Assembly (NCBI GenBank): GCA_963978905.1
Contig: OZ022256.1
Span: 9,717,501-9,781,500 of the forward strand
DNA: 64,000 bases
Direction: 5' to 3'
From: Trichostrongylus colubriformis
Lineage: Eukaryota; Nematoda; Chromadorea; Rhabditida; Trichostrongylidae
Below the pieces are notes generated by a model that did not search any database, had not been told where the DNA came from, and was given only the letters and a program-made list of their open reading frames with translations. A program made the position numbers and the translations under genes. Positions 1-12,416 of the stretch are shown piece after piece (within the stretch, counting starts at the first letter, position 1; every line of letters begins with the position of its first letter).

Positions 1-144
1 CAAGGTTTTTGAAAAGTTTCATCGTTTCCTCCCTAAACTTGTGTTCTTCAGCACTCTTACAGTCTTTATGGAGCACGACGAGGCACGATTATTATCGTGA
101 ACTGTGCCTATAAGGATCGGGTGCTATCGCAGTGAGGACATCCC

Positions 145-240
145 GTTGAGGCCGCATTCATACTTAGCGCCGGCAGCGTGTGGCTGTTTTCACATACGAG
201 GTAGAATGGAACGGGGGAGGTCCACGCAGACAATGAGGTA
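145..240 (+). mobile_element. Remnant of a GC-rich MITE (family of 49846-50014)
   Basis: The stretch starts with a GCATTCATACTTAGCGCCGGC-like end and runs on as a degraded version of 11088-11255. It sits at the left edge of duplication copy A and is shorter than its counterpart in copy B by roughly 180 bases. No intact ends are visible. Confidence 0.5.
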
Positions 241-1182
241 GATAACACCAGGATTACTCTGTAGTGCTCTCTATTAGACCAATCAAAGAAGTTTTTCAAA
301 TTTGATCCGAGCATCAAACCTCATGCTTCCGTTGAGTTCAACAATGTTTTTTTTATAATTCTTTTGATCACTATCAAACAACTGCTCGTCATTGGTCAAC
401 AACTGCTTAATTGTGAGGGCTCGGTATGTTTTGAGTTTGAACCGTGTTAATGGTGATTTAGGTGCTGCCGATCATCATATGTGGCCCTTCAAAAATATGG
501 TAGCGAAAGGGCGTGTGATTATTCATCGGAGAAAGATCCGGCAGATATATTATACATAGTTTATGGCGAAAACTGCAGAGCCAAGTCAAGTAAAAAGATC
601 GCAAATTCCCTTTGTTATATTTGGGTGCTTGTTAATATAAAGAAGAAACTTTCTTCCTCTGGCATAATTTCGAGTGTCAATGCACTATCAAGGTCAACGT
701 GTTCCGTCGTGTCGCTTAGGACTGTTTCCCCTTTTCCTTTTCCCTTCACCCCTTTTCCTTAGTAATCTGAAAAAGGTAAACAACGTTCCAGTTTGAATGT
801 TTTTCACCTTTGCGGGCTCTAGAGAGGGCGACTTGTCAAAACTTCAGCCGTATAATAAATATGATCAAATCTCGGAGGCTCAGCTCAACACTACTTGCTT
901 CTGCTAAACAATGTCGAGCTTAATGGAGGGTTGCACATAGAGTCTATAGAGCCCCCTTCGTCTTGCTAGAAATTTCACTATAAGTCCTCGAGCCTTCGTT
1001 GTAAGCTTCACGTTTGGGCGTCGATGTTGCTTGGCAACATTTTGTGGTTGGTAACCTTTCAGCATCGACTCGGAATGCGCCCTCCCTTGCAAAGCGGGCT
1101 GGCTTTAGCTTAATTCGCCATATACTACCTTCCATCCCTTTTTGGCTCATATTACCTACGCTCTGTCGTCTTCATTGATAGC

Positions 1183-4100
1183 TCAAGGGAAGCTATGCAC
1201 TGCACTGTACATAGTCTCATATTTTTTTTTGCGAATTCGAGAATGATTATCTGAGTTCACTACTGAGATTTTGTTTCCGAGTGTGGAAGTACGCGGTCTG
1301 TAGTTATTTCCGAGCTTTGTATATCCTTCACTGGTGCCATACTTGAGGATATCTTCAAGCAGATGCACCAACTGATCGAAAGGGAGTCTACAGCCCTCAA
1401 AGATACATTTTTGAATTTGTTGTATCCTTCGCAGTGTTCCTTAAACAGCTCAGTATGTTGCTAGTCGACCAATCCTTCATTTCTCTCAAAGGAGGTACTG
1501 CCTAAATATTCACTCACTGAGTGTCCCCAGTGAAACTTTTTAATACTTTTGAGTGAGGTAAAATGTATGCACAAATTAACGCTTTCTATATCTCAGAATC
1601 TCATTATACTGAGATTGGATGAGACGAAGGCGTTCCCTCGTCGGTCCGCACTGTTCCAGAAACTTTTCTTCTCGTTATTTTACTTGTAAGTGTTTTGAAA
1701 ATTACGAATTACGCTCTGAAGTTATGATGCGGCCCATATAAGTAAACAGACTACGTGGAGGAAGATACGTTGAATTCAATTTCTGTAAACAGCACTAACC
1801 TGATGCCATAGTACACGAAAAAATTGGTTGTAGTCGCGAGCGAAACTAGAATTGTCGAAAGAAGTCCGGGATGGATAAGTTGAATATTTAGATAGGAACT
1901 AGCTACAGCATACATCGTAGCACCAAACCAACCCAATACCATTGTGAGACTGATTATAATAAGAGATCGATAAATGTGCTTCATGTTGTCCCGACCTTAA
2001 TTTGTGCATTTCTAGATGAATATGTTGGGTGAATCCATTACATAAATATTAACATAAGCGGCTAACACATGAGCGAAATACAACACCCCAGTGATTCGAA
2101 AATGGACCCATGCCTTCGGCCAGCGTGCTGTGCATAGCACAACGTAAAAAATTCCCTCTTGTAGCGATTAATCAGCCATCATGCGGACAACATTAAGAGC
2201 TGCAGCCGATAACCACAAGGAGCCATGCAACTTCGGGAGAAGCTTGTGCTGTAGCAAGTTATGTTTCACTCACGGACACTACTGCGCGCATGCACGATGA
2301 GTGTAAATAGGTCGATCGGAATTCTTCTTCGCTGTGTACTTTACTTGCGACCCATTACCATCAGCTTTAGCACGTTGTCTATACAATTTTCACCAGCATT
2401 GCCCTCTTCTCGGAGTGTTCCATTACCCATTTACAGCCCTTTACCCCGAACCCGATGATTTTGATCAATAGTTTTAATCTATAAAACTTGTCTTATGCTT
2501 TCGTGTTCACCTGTTGCTGTGGTGCAATAGTCGTTACTACCCTTTCATTAATAACAGGGTTTTTGCAGTCTCAGCACTATCTCACATCGTGCCGCGCATT
2601 CTCGATTTTGGCTGCGCCCATCTCAACGTCGGTCCATTCCTCATGAGCAGCATTTGCCTTTCACACTCATGCATCTTCAAGCTCCGCTCAAAACCGAAAA
2701 AGTTTCGCTCTCTGTAAATCCTGTCTTTCTTTCACAGCTCCACTTACTTACCCTACTTTTCCACCCCTCCCCCACCCCCCTTGTCCACTTTTCTCCGGTT
2801 TCAAACCACCTTCGAGATAAAATGACATTTTCGCAGTGCATACCATCCCATTAATATTACGTTTCGCCCATTTTGCATAGAGCTCCGCTCGCATGAAGTA
2901 TGTTCAACATAGATTTGACACTTGTCACCTCTACCAATTTTTTTCACTCTATGCCGCTCTGGTACAAAGTTATAAATTCTTATTGTGGGCACCTACCATT
3001 CGGGATAACTCCTTCCACTGTGCATGGTCCTCCTTCATGCCTCCCACAAATTCATCACTGACTTAACTCGTCTTCTACCCATATTTGAGTCATTCTGAAG
3101 ACCAATTGACCATGTTCGGTCTGACAATAATGATCGAACATTTTATTGCAGGCCTTGCTCGCCATGAGCACAGGTGTTAGCCTAGCTCATATGCGGCCCT
3201 TACTTCTTATCCCATGCCATACCCTCTCTAAGCTTATCTCTGTCTCTACAGGCTGTTTTTCCTGTGATGTCTAATTTCATGACACACGGAGGGATGGAAG
3301 GGAGGATGGACGGAGGTACAGAAACGTACAGAGAGACAGACGAAGCGATTTGTAATATATACAGGATGCGGAAAGAGTATTGACCGCCTCACAGAGACTT
3401 ACCATACTAAAAAGAAAAGGGGTATCAACATGATTATCACAGGTATATGTGGTTAACAAACATCCTGAACGATCGTATCATAGTATGGATCCAGAATTCA
3501 GAAGAATCTTCTTTGGATCAATCACAGTAATAAAGAGAGTGAGGGAAAGCACTTGCTGTGGGTCGCAGGTAGTCAGGCTTAAACCGTTGCATGCTCTCGT
3601 AGGAGTAGTATTAGGCACCTACTAAACTGTGATGTGTAGCGCAGGCATTGTGCTTCAAGAACAACAGCGGAATGGGCGAGCAGCTCAACACTGGAGCAGT
3701 CTGGAGGGGTGCCGCGGTGAAACGGTGCGGCGGAGTACCGAAAGTTCTCAAATCCGACGATATCCGAATAAAGCAATCAGAATAACTAACCCAAGATGTC
3801 AGAAGGAGACGCCCATTCCCTGAAACTTCATATCAACCCAATTTGTATGAGTTATAGCAGAAATACGTCATGACCCGCAAGGCGTGACTGCAGCTACATT
3901 GGTTTCAGAGCAGCCACAACGACTCATCATGCCACAGCAATCACCACCAAACGGCATGAATCTTCATCCGCTCGACATTCCTCATAAAGTATCTCAGGAA
4001 GCAAAGCGTGCTCTACTCCTCACCGTTTATTCGTTTCTCTTAAAGACACCATTAAGGGTAAATTCGGTGAATGGGGGGATTACGAAAGTAGAGGTGCTCA

Positions 4101-6456
4101 GCAATATAACAGCAGAGAAAGAACGACACAAAACGGCGAAAAAACCGAGAAATAGGAACGCGAAAATCCCTCTTCTCTTTCACGTCCTCTGCGTCTCTAG
4201 CCGAAATGGACTGAAGACAGGCCAGGGTCTTCCGCCCCTCCACGGCGACTTCCCCGGTCGCATAACCGCATAACGACATGCCGTGCTCCGGGGTCGTCAT
4301 AAGACCCCGAGCCGCTATTTTTCAATGCGATTTTCGCCACATACGACCTCTTCTAAAGTAGAAGGTTCGTTTTCAGGGAACATGTACTACCACATCTCAG
4401 TTTTCCCTTACCCCTAATGGTGCCTTTAAGTTGGCTGTGATGAAAGTTTAGGATGATTTATACACCTACTTTCAACGACAACCGCTCCTCCTCGCTGTGT
4501 TCAAGAGAGTGTATGGACCAGAGTCAGTACCATCCAGCTTTTAGGATACGTTATCAAATATCTAATTATCATCTATACTTTGATCAAAGTTCATCCTTTT
4601 CTCCTAGTTGAGATGGAAGTATTTTGTCAAGCGGTCAGTACTTTTGCAGCAGTTTGTGGTTGGGATGCTCGTTATGGAATGCTAAAACTGAACCGACAGG
4701 CATCATGGGAGTCGGATTGTTCTTGTATCTCAGTAAAAGCAAACACTTACTCATTTCGAGTTTCTTCATTGAACATAGAAGTAGGGTATAACAAACAACT
4801 GTCAAGGCGATGATTACCATCATAGCAATCTTGAGGAATTCCCGGACTGCACCTGTGATGGGTGCCCAAGTTCCACAGAGGACGTATCTGTAAGATCAGA
4901 AATTGTAGTAACGAAGTGAAGAGGTATTGAAAAAAGACCACAGATAAGGTGATTCTCTTCGACACAATGTGCAAAGCAACGTTTGCGAAATGGAGCAAGC
5001 ATTCTAACCATTCTGCGAGCTACGTGACGCAGATTACGAACAATCGAAGACCAAATTCCTATGCTCCGAATACTGCCCGCGGAATTTATCGAGAACAATG
5101 GGTGTGATAATTTGATCGCATGTTAATTATGATTATGAGAGAGGCAAAGTGCGGAAAACCGAAATGAACTGGGTAAAGGAGGGCCCAGAAGTGAAGATTC
5201 TCCTCCTCATATGCGTGTTAGCCGTGGAATGTCCTTCTACATCACTAATGCCTTACTACTCCGTGGGAGTGCTGGAGTCACAGCCGATGTCGATGACGGT
5301 GACAGGCAGAGCCGGCAAAGGTGCAGAGTATGAATACAGTAAAAAGATGACAAACCCTAAAAGGACGCAGTCCTTTGTTGTATGTCCTTCATAAGCAGCA
5401 CATGACATCCCTGCGTGGAAGGTGATCAAAGGGTCTCCGTGGACCTTGTTAGTACGCTTCTTACGCGTCGAGCTGGAGGGAAAGAAGCTCTGATGAATAG
5501 ATACTCGGTGTTGCGAATAATTGTAATTCAACCTCCGCACATCACCGGCTTTGGCTGACACCAAGAGAATCAAATCTGTTTGTAACCCCTGCCCACCGAG
5601 ACGGGCCGCCTTTTCTAAGTTGAGGGATTGTTGGGACAGATAGACACACAAACAAGCACATCAAACTTAGTTTATATATAAATAATAGAGTCAGATGTCA
5701 TGTCATTGTTGTGCTTGAGGAGGGTTCACCTGGTTTCAATAGATGCGGTCATGATAGAATGGACCTCAAGTCCTGGACTCAAGATGCATCCAGGCCTTTG
5801 TAGAACGATCGAAAACTCGAAGCTGCTAAGTGAAAAGACACTCAATTGAGGAACAGCTGTAGTCACCAACTATTTTTCGCTCGGTCCCTTTTTGGTACAT
5901 TACCACTGTTGATGTAGGAATCTCAAAGCTTACTCGCTCGATGTGCGCTCAGTAAAAATCCAGGCTGCCGTAAATAGTGCGTAAATGAGAGCGGAGAGGA
6001 CGTGAGTGCATGTATATGGTCCAAAGTAGTCTCCGGTAAGAGATTTACTGAAACAATATGAAATTAGGCACAGTGGAATGATTATTCAATATTAAACACA
6101 GTTTGAGTCATATTGCCCATGCGCAAAGGAAAAAGGGGACTAGAAGACGAGGTTAATGCTATGGCGTAACTTTGGTTTACCCTCATACCTCCTTTATTCT
6201 GGTATGCTATTTCTTCCGTACGATACCATATGATCGTGCTATTATCGAGTTTTAGTTTCAAAAAAATCAAGTTGTCGAGTTACAGTATATAACAGTGGCT
6301 CTTTTATCATTGCGAATAACTTACTAGAACGTCCGAGTGGACATCAAGCGATCAAGCGCAACACTGAAGAGCAGTTCAAATGAAACTGACACGCCTATTA
6401 TCGGAATCGTTTGCCAATAACAGCAAATATCGTGCCGCAGCTGATGGTCTTCAACA
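1183..6456 (-). CDS. srsx-like 7TM chemoreceptor, copy A (TM3 to C-terminus; 5' exons not found)
   Basis: Five minus-strand exons join in frame without stops: 6456-6325, 6047-5934, 4887-4751, 1995-1800 and 1330-1183 (stop at 1183-1185), giving 241 residues. Acceptors are TTCCAG, TTTCAG, TTACAG, ATTAAG and ACCAG; donors are all GT. Exon 1 carries a TM3-type segment ending in a DRL motif at the DRY position, after a paired cysteine. Exon 2 holds TM4. Exon 3 has the extracellular Cys and TM5. Exon 4 holds TM6 with a GWFG motif and TM7 with NFFVYYGI. Exon 5 gives the SEGYTKL junction and a basic tail. The RSL..I.L....GWF and NFF..Y..SE.Y pattern is that of the nematode srsx family. These are expected to be plasma-membrane chemosensory receptors; no ligand can be inferred. 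TM1-TM2 exons should lie above 6456 but I could not find them, so the gene may be 5'-truncated. Introns are 277, 1046, 2755 and 469 bp. Confidence 0.75.
4044..4425. mobile_element. piggyBac-like MITE with TTAA target duplication
   Basis: This is a 382-bp insert flanked by TTAA at 4040-4043 and 4426-4429. The ends are imperfect inverted repeats: left AGACACCATTAAGGGTAA, right TTACCCCTAATGGTGCCT. The paralogous position in copy B (about 15625) has a single TTAA with the flanks directly joined, so the empty site is preserved in the same window. TTAA duplication is the signature of piggyBac-type insertion. No transposase is encoded, so it is non-autonomous. It lies in an intron of the srsx-like gene. 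Relatives are at 22355-22785 and, reversed, about 25605-25965. Confidence 0.85.
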
Positions 6457-6879
6457 CTGGAATAAGTAGGTTCAACTGTCTCAAGAAACTTGAATATATA
6501 GCTGCACGTTGACATGCGCAATATATGAGTGGTCATTGATGGTGGTTTTGTTCACTTCTTGCTAAATGCAATCGTTCTTAAGAATCGGTCAGAGTGTTTC
6601 CAAGTGAATGTTTTCTTAAAATGTTTTCTACATCCTTTTCTCCTTTTCCCAGAGGTTTGGTAATGGCGTCGCAATAAAACTTTGCGAGTTCCGAGGCAAT
6701 GAATCACTACTTCTTTTTGGCTTCTCTTTGTCTTCAAATACTTGTCTGTGGTAACAGGATGTGCTACATTAATCGAAGCGGATGGTTTTCATATAGCACC
6801 AGGTATGCTGAGGATAACGCTGATTTGAGGTTTCCCGTTGAAGCTGCACGAGTGTTTTCTTGACGATTTTTGCAACGCC

Positions 6880-7420
6880 CTTTCTGCAACCACTTCTCAC
6901 ATATATTCGAGGGTGGCTGCAGACATCGTCAGAAATCTCTCCCACTTCATCCCCTTAAAGACAACGGTAAGGACAATTTTGGTTTACGGCAAGCACCTGC
7001 GATTTGTTCAGATTGCCGCAATGGCACACACGACACTTGGCATCGTGCAAAGAGCAATTTGTAATGTCGATTTGTAATCCACTCTGAGTGTTTTATCCAG
7101 AATGGATTTCCTCAAAATGAGCTTTTTATTCCTGTTTTTTTTAGCTTATTTACCCCTTCAATATTTCACTTGTACGTTGTTGTTTGTGTTCCTCTCGTTT
7201 CACATCAAGATGAACGAATGTAATTCGTCAAATGACAAAAAATAACTAATGCCAGCTACGTCAACCCGTCTCCTGCAGCGAGCAAGGAGAAAAGGTGTTG
7301 TGTGCCATTTGCAATGATGCGCGGGAGATCTCGAATAAGTCGCGCTCATTCGAGTTTCGTTACCGATTACCCATCCTAACCTCGAATAATCTCTGTGAGC
7401 TCTTAATGGCTTCATGAGCT
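6880..7420. repeat. Dispersed repeat, three copies in window
   Basis: This stretch matches 20950-21490 (duplication partner) and a third, unduplicated copy at 41160-41620. All three share a GCACACACGACAC-like stretch, then an ATGGATT start followed by a T-rich run, the words TTTCACATCA and GATGCGCGGGAGAT, and a closing CTC-rich part. I could not identify a coding function. A short plus-strand frame from the ATGGATT in copy A looks signal-peptide-like but is not kept in the other copies. Confidence 0.5.
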
Positions 7421-8824
7421 TAACCGGCTTTATTTTCGAGTAGAACAGTAGGAAAGCTGATGGTCAAATACGCAATTTTGTACGTTTCGTCGGTAGCGTG
7501 ATATGAAAAATAAATGAATCATCAACCGTGGAGAGAATTGGATGGTGTATAGAAGCTATGTCAAAACTAACCGCTGTAACTCTTCAGCAAGACTTACACC
7601 AAAAGCCTTTGTTTTTATGAATAAATACATATCACTGATCAAAATTGAATCTGGTTACTAGCAATACACACTCTCTGTCTTCCAGCCGCAAACCAACAAA
7701 TTTTTCAAAGTCTTTCGAAGTATATCTGAGAAATTCAGTAAACTCAGTTCACTATAGTGAGTTCCTTTTAGAACGCTTATAAAGTGGCCAGTTCAGAGAT
7801 GTATATGCATATTCTGCTCACCCTCCAAATAATTCGTTACAAAAAAGCCGATCAATTTTAGAGGGAGACCTTGAATTGCTACATCATTCGAGCATTTTTT
7901 CATGCTGCAGTAAAGAAATTTTCTATGAGCGGCTCCGCAAAGGAAAAGCTCGTTCACTCGAAGTAGTTCGGTCGTAGTTTGCGGGTTGCTTGGTTGACTG
8001 TGTGAAAATGTTACTTTTATGCCTCCTTATTATCTCCGATACGCTGCAATACAGCGCGGTATTGTTCGAGCACAGTTACAGAATGATGTTGTATCATGGA
8101 GCACCCCTAATGACAACATCAGGCGTCAACTTGTCCACAACAGACTGTACAATAGTCGGAAAATAGTCGGAAAATCCTCACTACTTCCCTTGTTTAGCGC
8201 TTGGTAGGTAGAGATATAGCGATAGGCATTCGTGCTGTGCATATTCCATTGATTTTCATCGATTTTGTTAGTTATTAACCTCTGTAAATATTATAGAAGG
8301 GGCACCCATGACCAAACCATACTTCCTCGAGTAGAAGTCAAAATTTGTAATTGGCTAGAAATGTGTCTCCAAGGGTAGTTTGACTCTCTGAACACGAATA
8401 TGGCACTAATTTTGTGGGGACCGCGATTTCGAGCGCTTGTCGAAAAAAGTCAGGTCGCTAAATTCACTAAAAGTTCGTAAATAGAGCCAACCTGGCACCC
8501 TGTGAACAAAATTCATTGTCATTTGGCAAAAACAGACATATTTGAAGATGAAAAAGCGAAGGCAAAAAGAGCAAACGTTTGGTATTGCCGGGATCCAAAC
8601 CAATAACCTTGCTCTTCGTCCGTTTGAGAGTCCGTCGTTGTGTCCAGTAATCCGTCGGATCGCTTCACCACCAAAGCGTCGGGGAAAGTTATAAAACCGC
8701 CACGGACTTTTAGTACACGGTGGAAATAAGTTTTTTTTCCTTTTGCATAAGTCTTTGTTTTGGATGTGAATAAACGAACGCCTTTGGATCTGCACATGCT
8801 CAAAGCTAGAGGGAGTTTGTGGGT

Positions 8825-9470
8825 TCAAATCACACTTTTGAAAATTTTTTTGCTCTTTTTTTGATATTCGTGGGGCCGCTCAGCAAAAGCATACTGATAA
8901 ACAAGGTAATCACCATCTTGCTCTACCACTCTTTGCCTCTCAAGCAAACCTGCCATGCCATCCCCGTAGAACTGACCTGGCTTTGACTTGAAGAAGTTGT
9001 ACAACCACCGTCTCATGTCATCTTCATTATCGAAGATTTTTCTTTGAATGGTGCTAGATAGGGAAAGGAAAAGGTAATAATCCGATGGAGCAAGATCAGG
9101 GCTATAAGGTGGATGGGACAGCCCATCCCATTCAAGCTTGAGCATTTCTTTGGTGAGTCACTTTTTCAATATGTGGGCGAGCATTATCGTGCAGGAAACG
9201 AATCGTGTCATGTTTCGGAAGTTTCTCTGTGTTTTTCGCGGTCAGTCCATCCAGCTCTTCACAGTGTAGGTCTGCTTAAGATAGTGTTGCGAGCCAGCAC
9301 CAGCAATCGTTCGTTGTCGACCTCCGATGGGCGTCCTGATCGTTCAGCTTCTTTGACATTGTAGTTGTCTTCTCAAAGGCGTTTAAACCTAAGTTGTGCC
9401 ACAAGTTCAGGCATCGAACCTTCCCCAAATGCAGCGTTTATACGACTAGATTCGGTTGCTGAAAGGCCAT
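8825..9470 (-). mobile_element. Decayed mariner transposase fragment
   Basis: The minus strand encodes mariner transposase pieces. An N-terminal helix-turn-helix part (FGEGS, then ERSGRPSEVDNERL) lies near 9320-9460. The second catalytic aspartate block HDNARPH is near 9180-9195, and HPPYSPDLAPSDYYLF with the third aspartate is near 9090-9125. The C-terminal domain runs down to 8825. At least one stop and one frameshift (near 9135) break it. The region between the N-terminal domain and the HDN block is far too short, so the first catalytic block is deleted. Terminal inverted repeats were not found. It is inactive. Confidence 0.75.
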
Positions 9471-9680
9471 ATTTGAAATCATATAGTAGAATGCTCCAAA
9501 AGTACTCCTTTGATATATTTATTTCGCCGCAAAAGGTTATCCGGGAATGAAAGACAATAATACCTATAGATGCGCGTGAACTTGTACTGCATGTATATAT
9601 ACGGAAGACATTGCTGGAAAGCAGCTTGGCGGGAAAAGCACGTTTTTATAAAATGAAAGAGCTCTCGCGACAACCTAATA

Positions 9681-10525
9681 TTAGGTTGAACCATAATTTC
9701 TGTTCATTTTGACGAAAAATTTCAAATTTTTTTTTCTTAATTTGTGTCTAACTTCAGTCAACAAAATATGTACCATTATAATCAACAATATAATGCCAGC
9801 GAATAGGAAGATGACAGATGCCTTGCTTATAGAAGTCTGGGGATTTCTGGTTGAAGAAAGTCTGGAGATCGATTTTGAGATCATCCTCATCATTGAACTG
9901 CCGTCCGTCGGGGAAGTGCGTCAGAGATAGGAATAGGTGGTAGTCAGTTGGGGCCATGCCCGGAGATTACGGTGGACGGGGGAGCTTCGTTTAACCAAGG
10001 TCCTGGATCCTTTGACACGCCAACTTTGCCACATGTGGTTGAGCGTTGTCGTGGAAGAAGAAGTCTTGGTCCATTTTTCCGGCAAGTTTTGCCGCTCCGG
10101 TGTCCATTTGCCTGCAGTAGAGATCGGCAGTGGCTGTCGTGTTGAATGGTAACAGTTTCCTATTTTTTGAGAATTTTCAAAAAAGTTTTTTCTCAATGCA
10201 ATTTTTTGAAATTTTTCTTGTTCCAATTTGAGCCGATCGAGCCATCGGGCTGCCGCCATATGAGAGACAGTACCTGGGTCCATCGACTGGTTAATTTTGT
10301 TAGTGGCCTCGCATGCTGAGGAACCGAGGCGGTGTTCGTGAATTCCGCACCTTTCGCGATATTGCCGTAAATTCACTGCTAGTTGAAGCCATAGAGAATA
10401 TGAATGTGTTAATCAGTAGTCCTTTTACTCGCTTTATATACCCCTCACTACCAAATGTTCCAGAAGCTTCCACAGTTTTCCACAAGAAAAATAAAAAGTG
10501 TAACAGAAATTATGGTTCAACCTAA
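9681..10525 (-). mobile_element. Internally deleted mariner with intact TIRs and TA duplication
   Basis: Perfect inverted termini (left TTAGGTTGAACCATAATTTC, right its reverse complement) are each flanked by TA (9679-9680 and 10526-10527). At 845 bp it is shorter than the usual 1.3 kb. The minus strand keeps a transposase N-terminus near 10300-10440 and a C-terminal half near 9754-10090. The latter contains HDNAQPH and a MAPTDYHLF motif. The middle, including the first catalytic aspartate, is missing, and frameshifts and a stop occur. It is non-autonomous and possibly still mobilisable because the ends look fresh. Confidence 0.9.
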
Positions 10526-11087
10526 TATTATCGTGAGCAAACATGTTATGCCCAGAGTTATGTTACTTGAATGAATCGTTCACGGCAGTTTGAGCTCCCT
10601 TGTCACCCACACATTTATGATCTATTCGCATATTGGGAGTCACCTGCAAAAAAAAAAAACACGAGAATCCGGTTGAATTCTCAGAGACGCTGAGAAAAAA
10701 GCACATTAAGATCGAACATGAAAGTTTAAAGCCCGCTCTTCCCTCCGATTGCTGTTCACAAGCTGCTCGGCGGGAATGGAAAAGAGTTGGACCCCTCCCT
10801 TTTTTCCATTTCTGTTTTGGAACAAAAGGAATTTCTTGGTTCTCTTTGTGTATTTGATCATGTAGTGTAATATAATGATTTCGAAAGAAATCATAATCAT
10901 GGAACTTCCTAGATATCAAAGAAACTAATATTTCAACGAGAGTACTGCTCCATTAAGTGCTCCCATAATGATCTCAGTAATCCTCTAATCTAGTGATCCC
11001 AGTAGTAGGCTTTGCAGTTTTCCGCTACTACAGCGTGTGTCATCAAGGATTGGGTGCTATAGCAGTTAGTTGGACATCCCGCTGACG

Positions 11088-11255
11088 TCGCATTCATACT
11101 TAACACCGGCAGGGCGTGACTGCAATCACAGGCAAGGCAGAATGGCACGGGAGAGGTGCAGGGACCACGCGGGCAACGAATCAGTGTGGCATTTGCGGAA
11201 ACGCAGAGACATGCAGCAAAGCCCTGCCGCTGGCACCGCGAGTAAGAACGCAGCG
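11088..11255 (+). mobile_element. GC-rich MITE copy
   Basis: Begins CGCATTCATACTTAACACCG and includes GGGCGTGACTGCAATCACAGG, closely resembling 47310-47490 and the palindromic element 49846-50014. Its GC content is clearly above the flanks. No coding capacity is visible. Confidence 0.55.
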
Positions 11256-12416
11256 TAAGGACGTTGTCCTTGCCTGACTGCTTATTTCTAGGAAGGAGAT
11301 GAAACCTCTGTCACTCTCCGCTAAGACTTGCGCAAAATTAACGCTTGAGCAGAGTTTGAGATGCCCCCTCCTTTATTGCGATAGCACCAGGATTGCTCTG
11401 TAGTGCTCTCTATAAGGCCAATAGAAGAGATTCTATAATTTGATCCAAACATCAAACCTCATGCTTCCGTTTAATTTCAAAAGTGTTTTTTTTTTTATAA
11501 TTCTCTCAATCACTATCAAACACAGCTGCTCGATACTGGTCAACAACTGCTTATTTGCGAATGCTCGGTATATTTTGAGTAAAAACAATGTGAATGGTGA
11601 CTTAGGTTCTGCCGACCATTATTCGTGATCCTTCGAAAACGTGATCCTTAAAATTATGGCAGCGAAAGGGCGTGTGACAATCCATTGGAGAAAGATACGG
11701 CAGATATACATAGTTAATGGTGAAAACTGCAGAGCCAAGTTTATTAAAACGGTCGCAAATTCTCCTTGCTATATTTGGGTGCTTGTTAATATATAGAAGA
11801 GCTCTTTTCATCTGGCATAGTTTGAATATCAATTCACTATCGATGTCAGCGTTTTCCGTTGTATCGCTTAGGACTGTTTCATCCTTGGTTTTCCTCAGCA
11901 ATTTGGGAAAGGTAAACAACGTTGTAGTTCACGAATATTTTCCGTCTTTGCAGGTTCTGAAGAGGGCGATTTGTTGAAACTTCAGCCGTATAATAAATAT
12001 GATTAATCTCGGAGGCTCAGCACAAGACTATCACTAATTTTGCTAAACAATGCCGAGCTCAATGGAGCGTTGCACATGGCATCTATAGAGCCCCCTTCGT
12101 CTTGCTAAAAGTTTCGCTATGAGTCCTGCAAGTATTCGTTGTCAGCATCACTTTTGATCGTCGATGTTGCTTGACAACATTTTGTGATGGTGAAAGCTTT
12201 GAGCATCGGCTTGGAATACGCCCTCCCTTTCATGGCTGGCTGGCTGGCTCCAGACGAATTCGCCATATACCTTCCACCTCATTTTGGCTCATTTTATCTA
12301 CGCTCTGTCGTCTCCATTAGTGACTTTATCAGATCAAGCAAAACCAGGTTTCTTGTAAAGAAAGCTATGCACTGCTCTGTACATAGTATCATATTTTTCT
12401 GCGAATCCGAGAAGAA

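Larger units (their letters stand above)
112..8165. repeat. Segmental duplication, copy A
   Basis: Diverged copy of 11044-22270. Colinear matches run along the whole block: about 112 pairs with 11044, 1750 with 12910, 2514 with 14136, 4751 with 15954, 5840 with 19665, 6325 with 20341 and 8090 with 22190. It carries one srsx-like gene. Copy A is about 3 kb shorter because copy B gained insertions. The right edge falls inside a Penelope-like fragment. Boundaries were judged by eye and may be off by tens of bases. Confidence 0.85.

Noticed and set aside
4820..5098. Minus-strand 92-codon frame overlapping the receptor TM5 exon
   Set aside because: Wrong frame of a real exon. The correct frame joins the neighbouring exons in phase and encodes the TM5 segment.
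8406..8828. 140-codon minus-strand frame beside the mariner fragment
   Set aside because: No recognisable motif; composition and position suggest decayed transposon flank.
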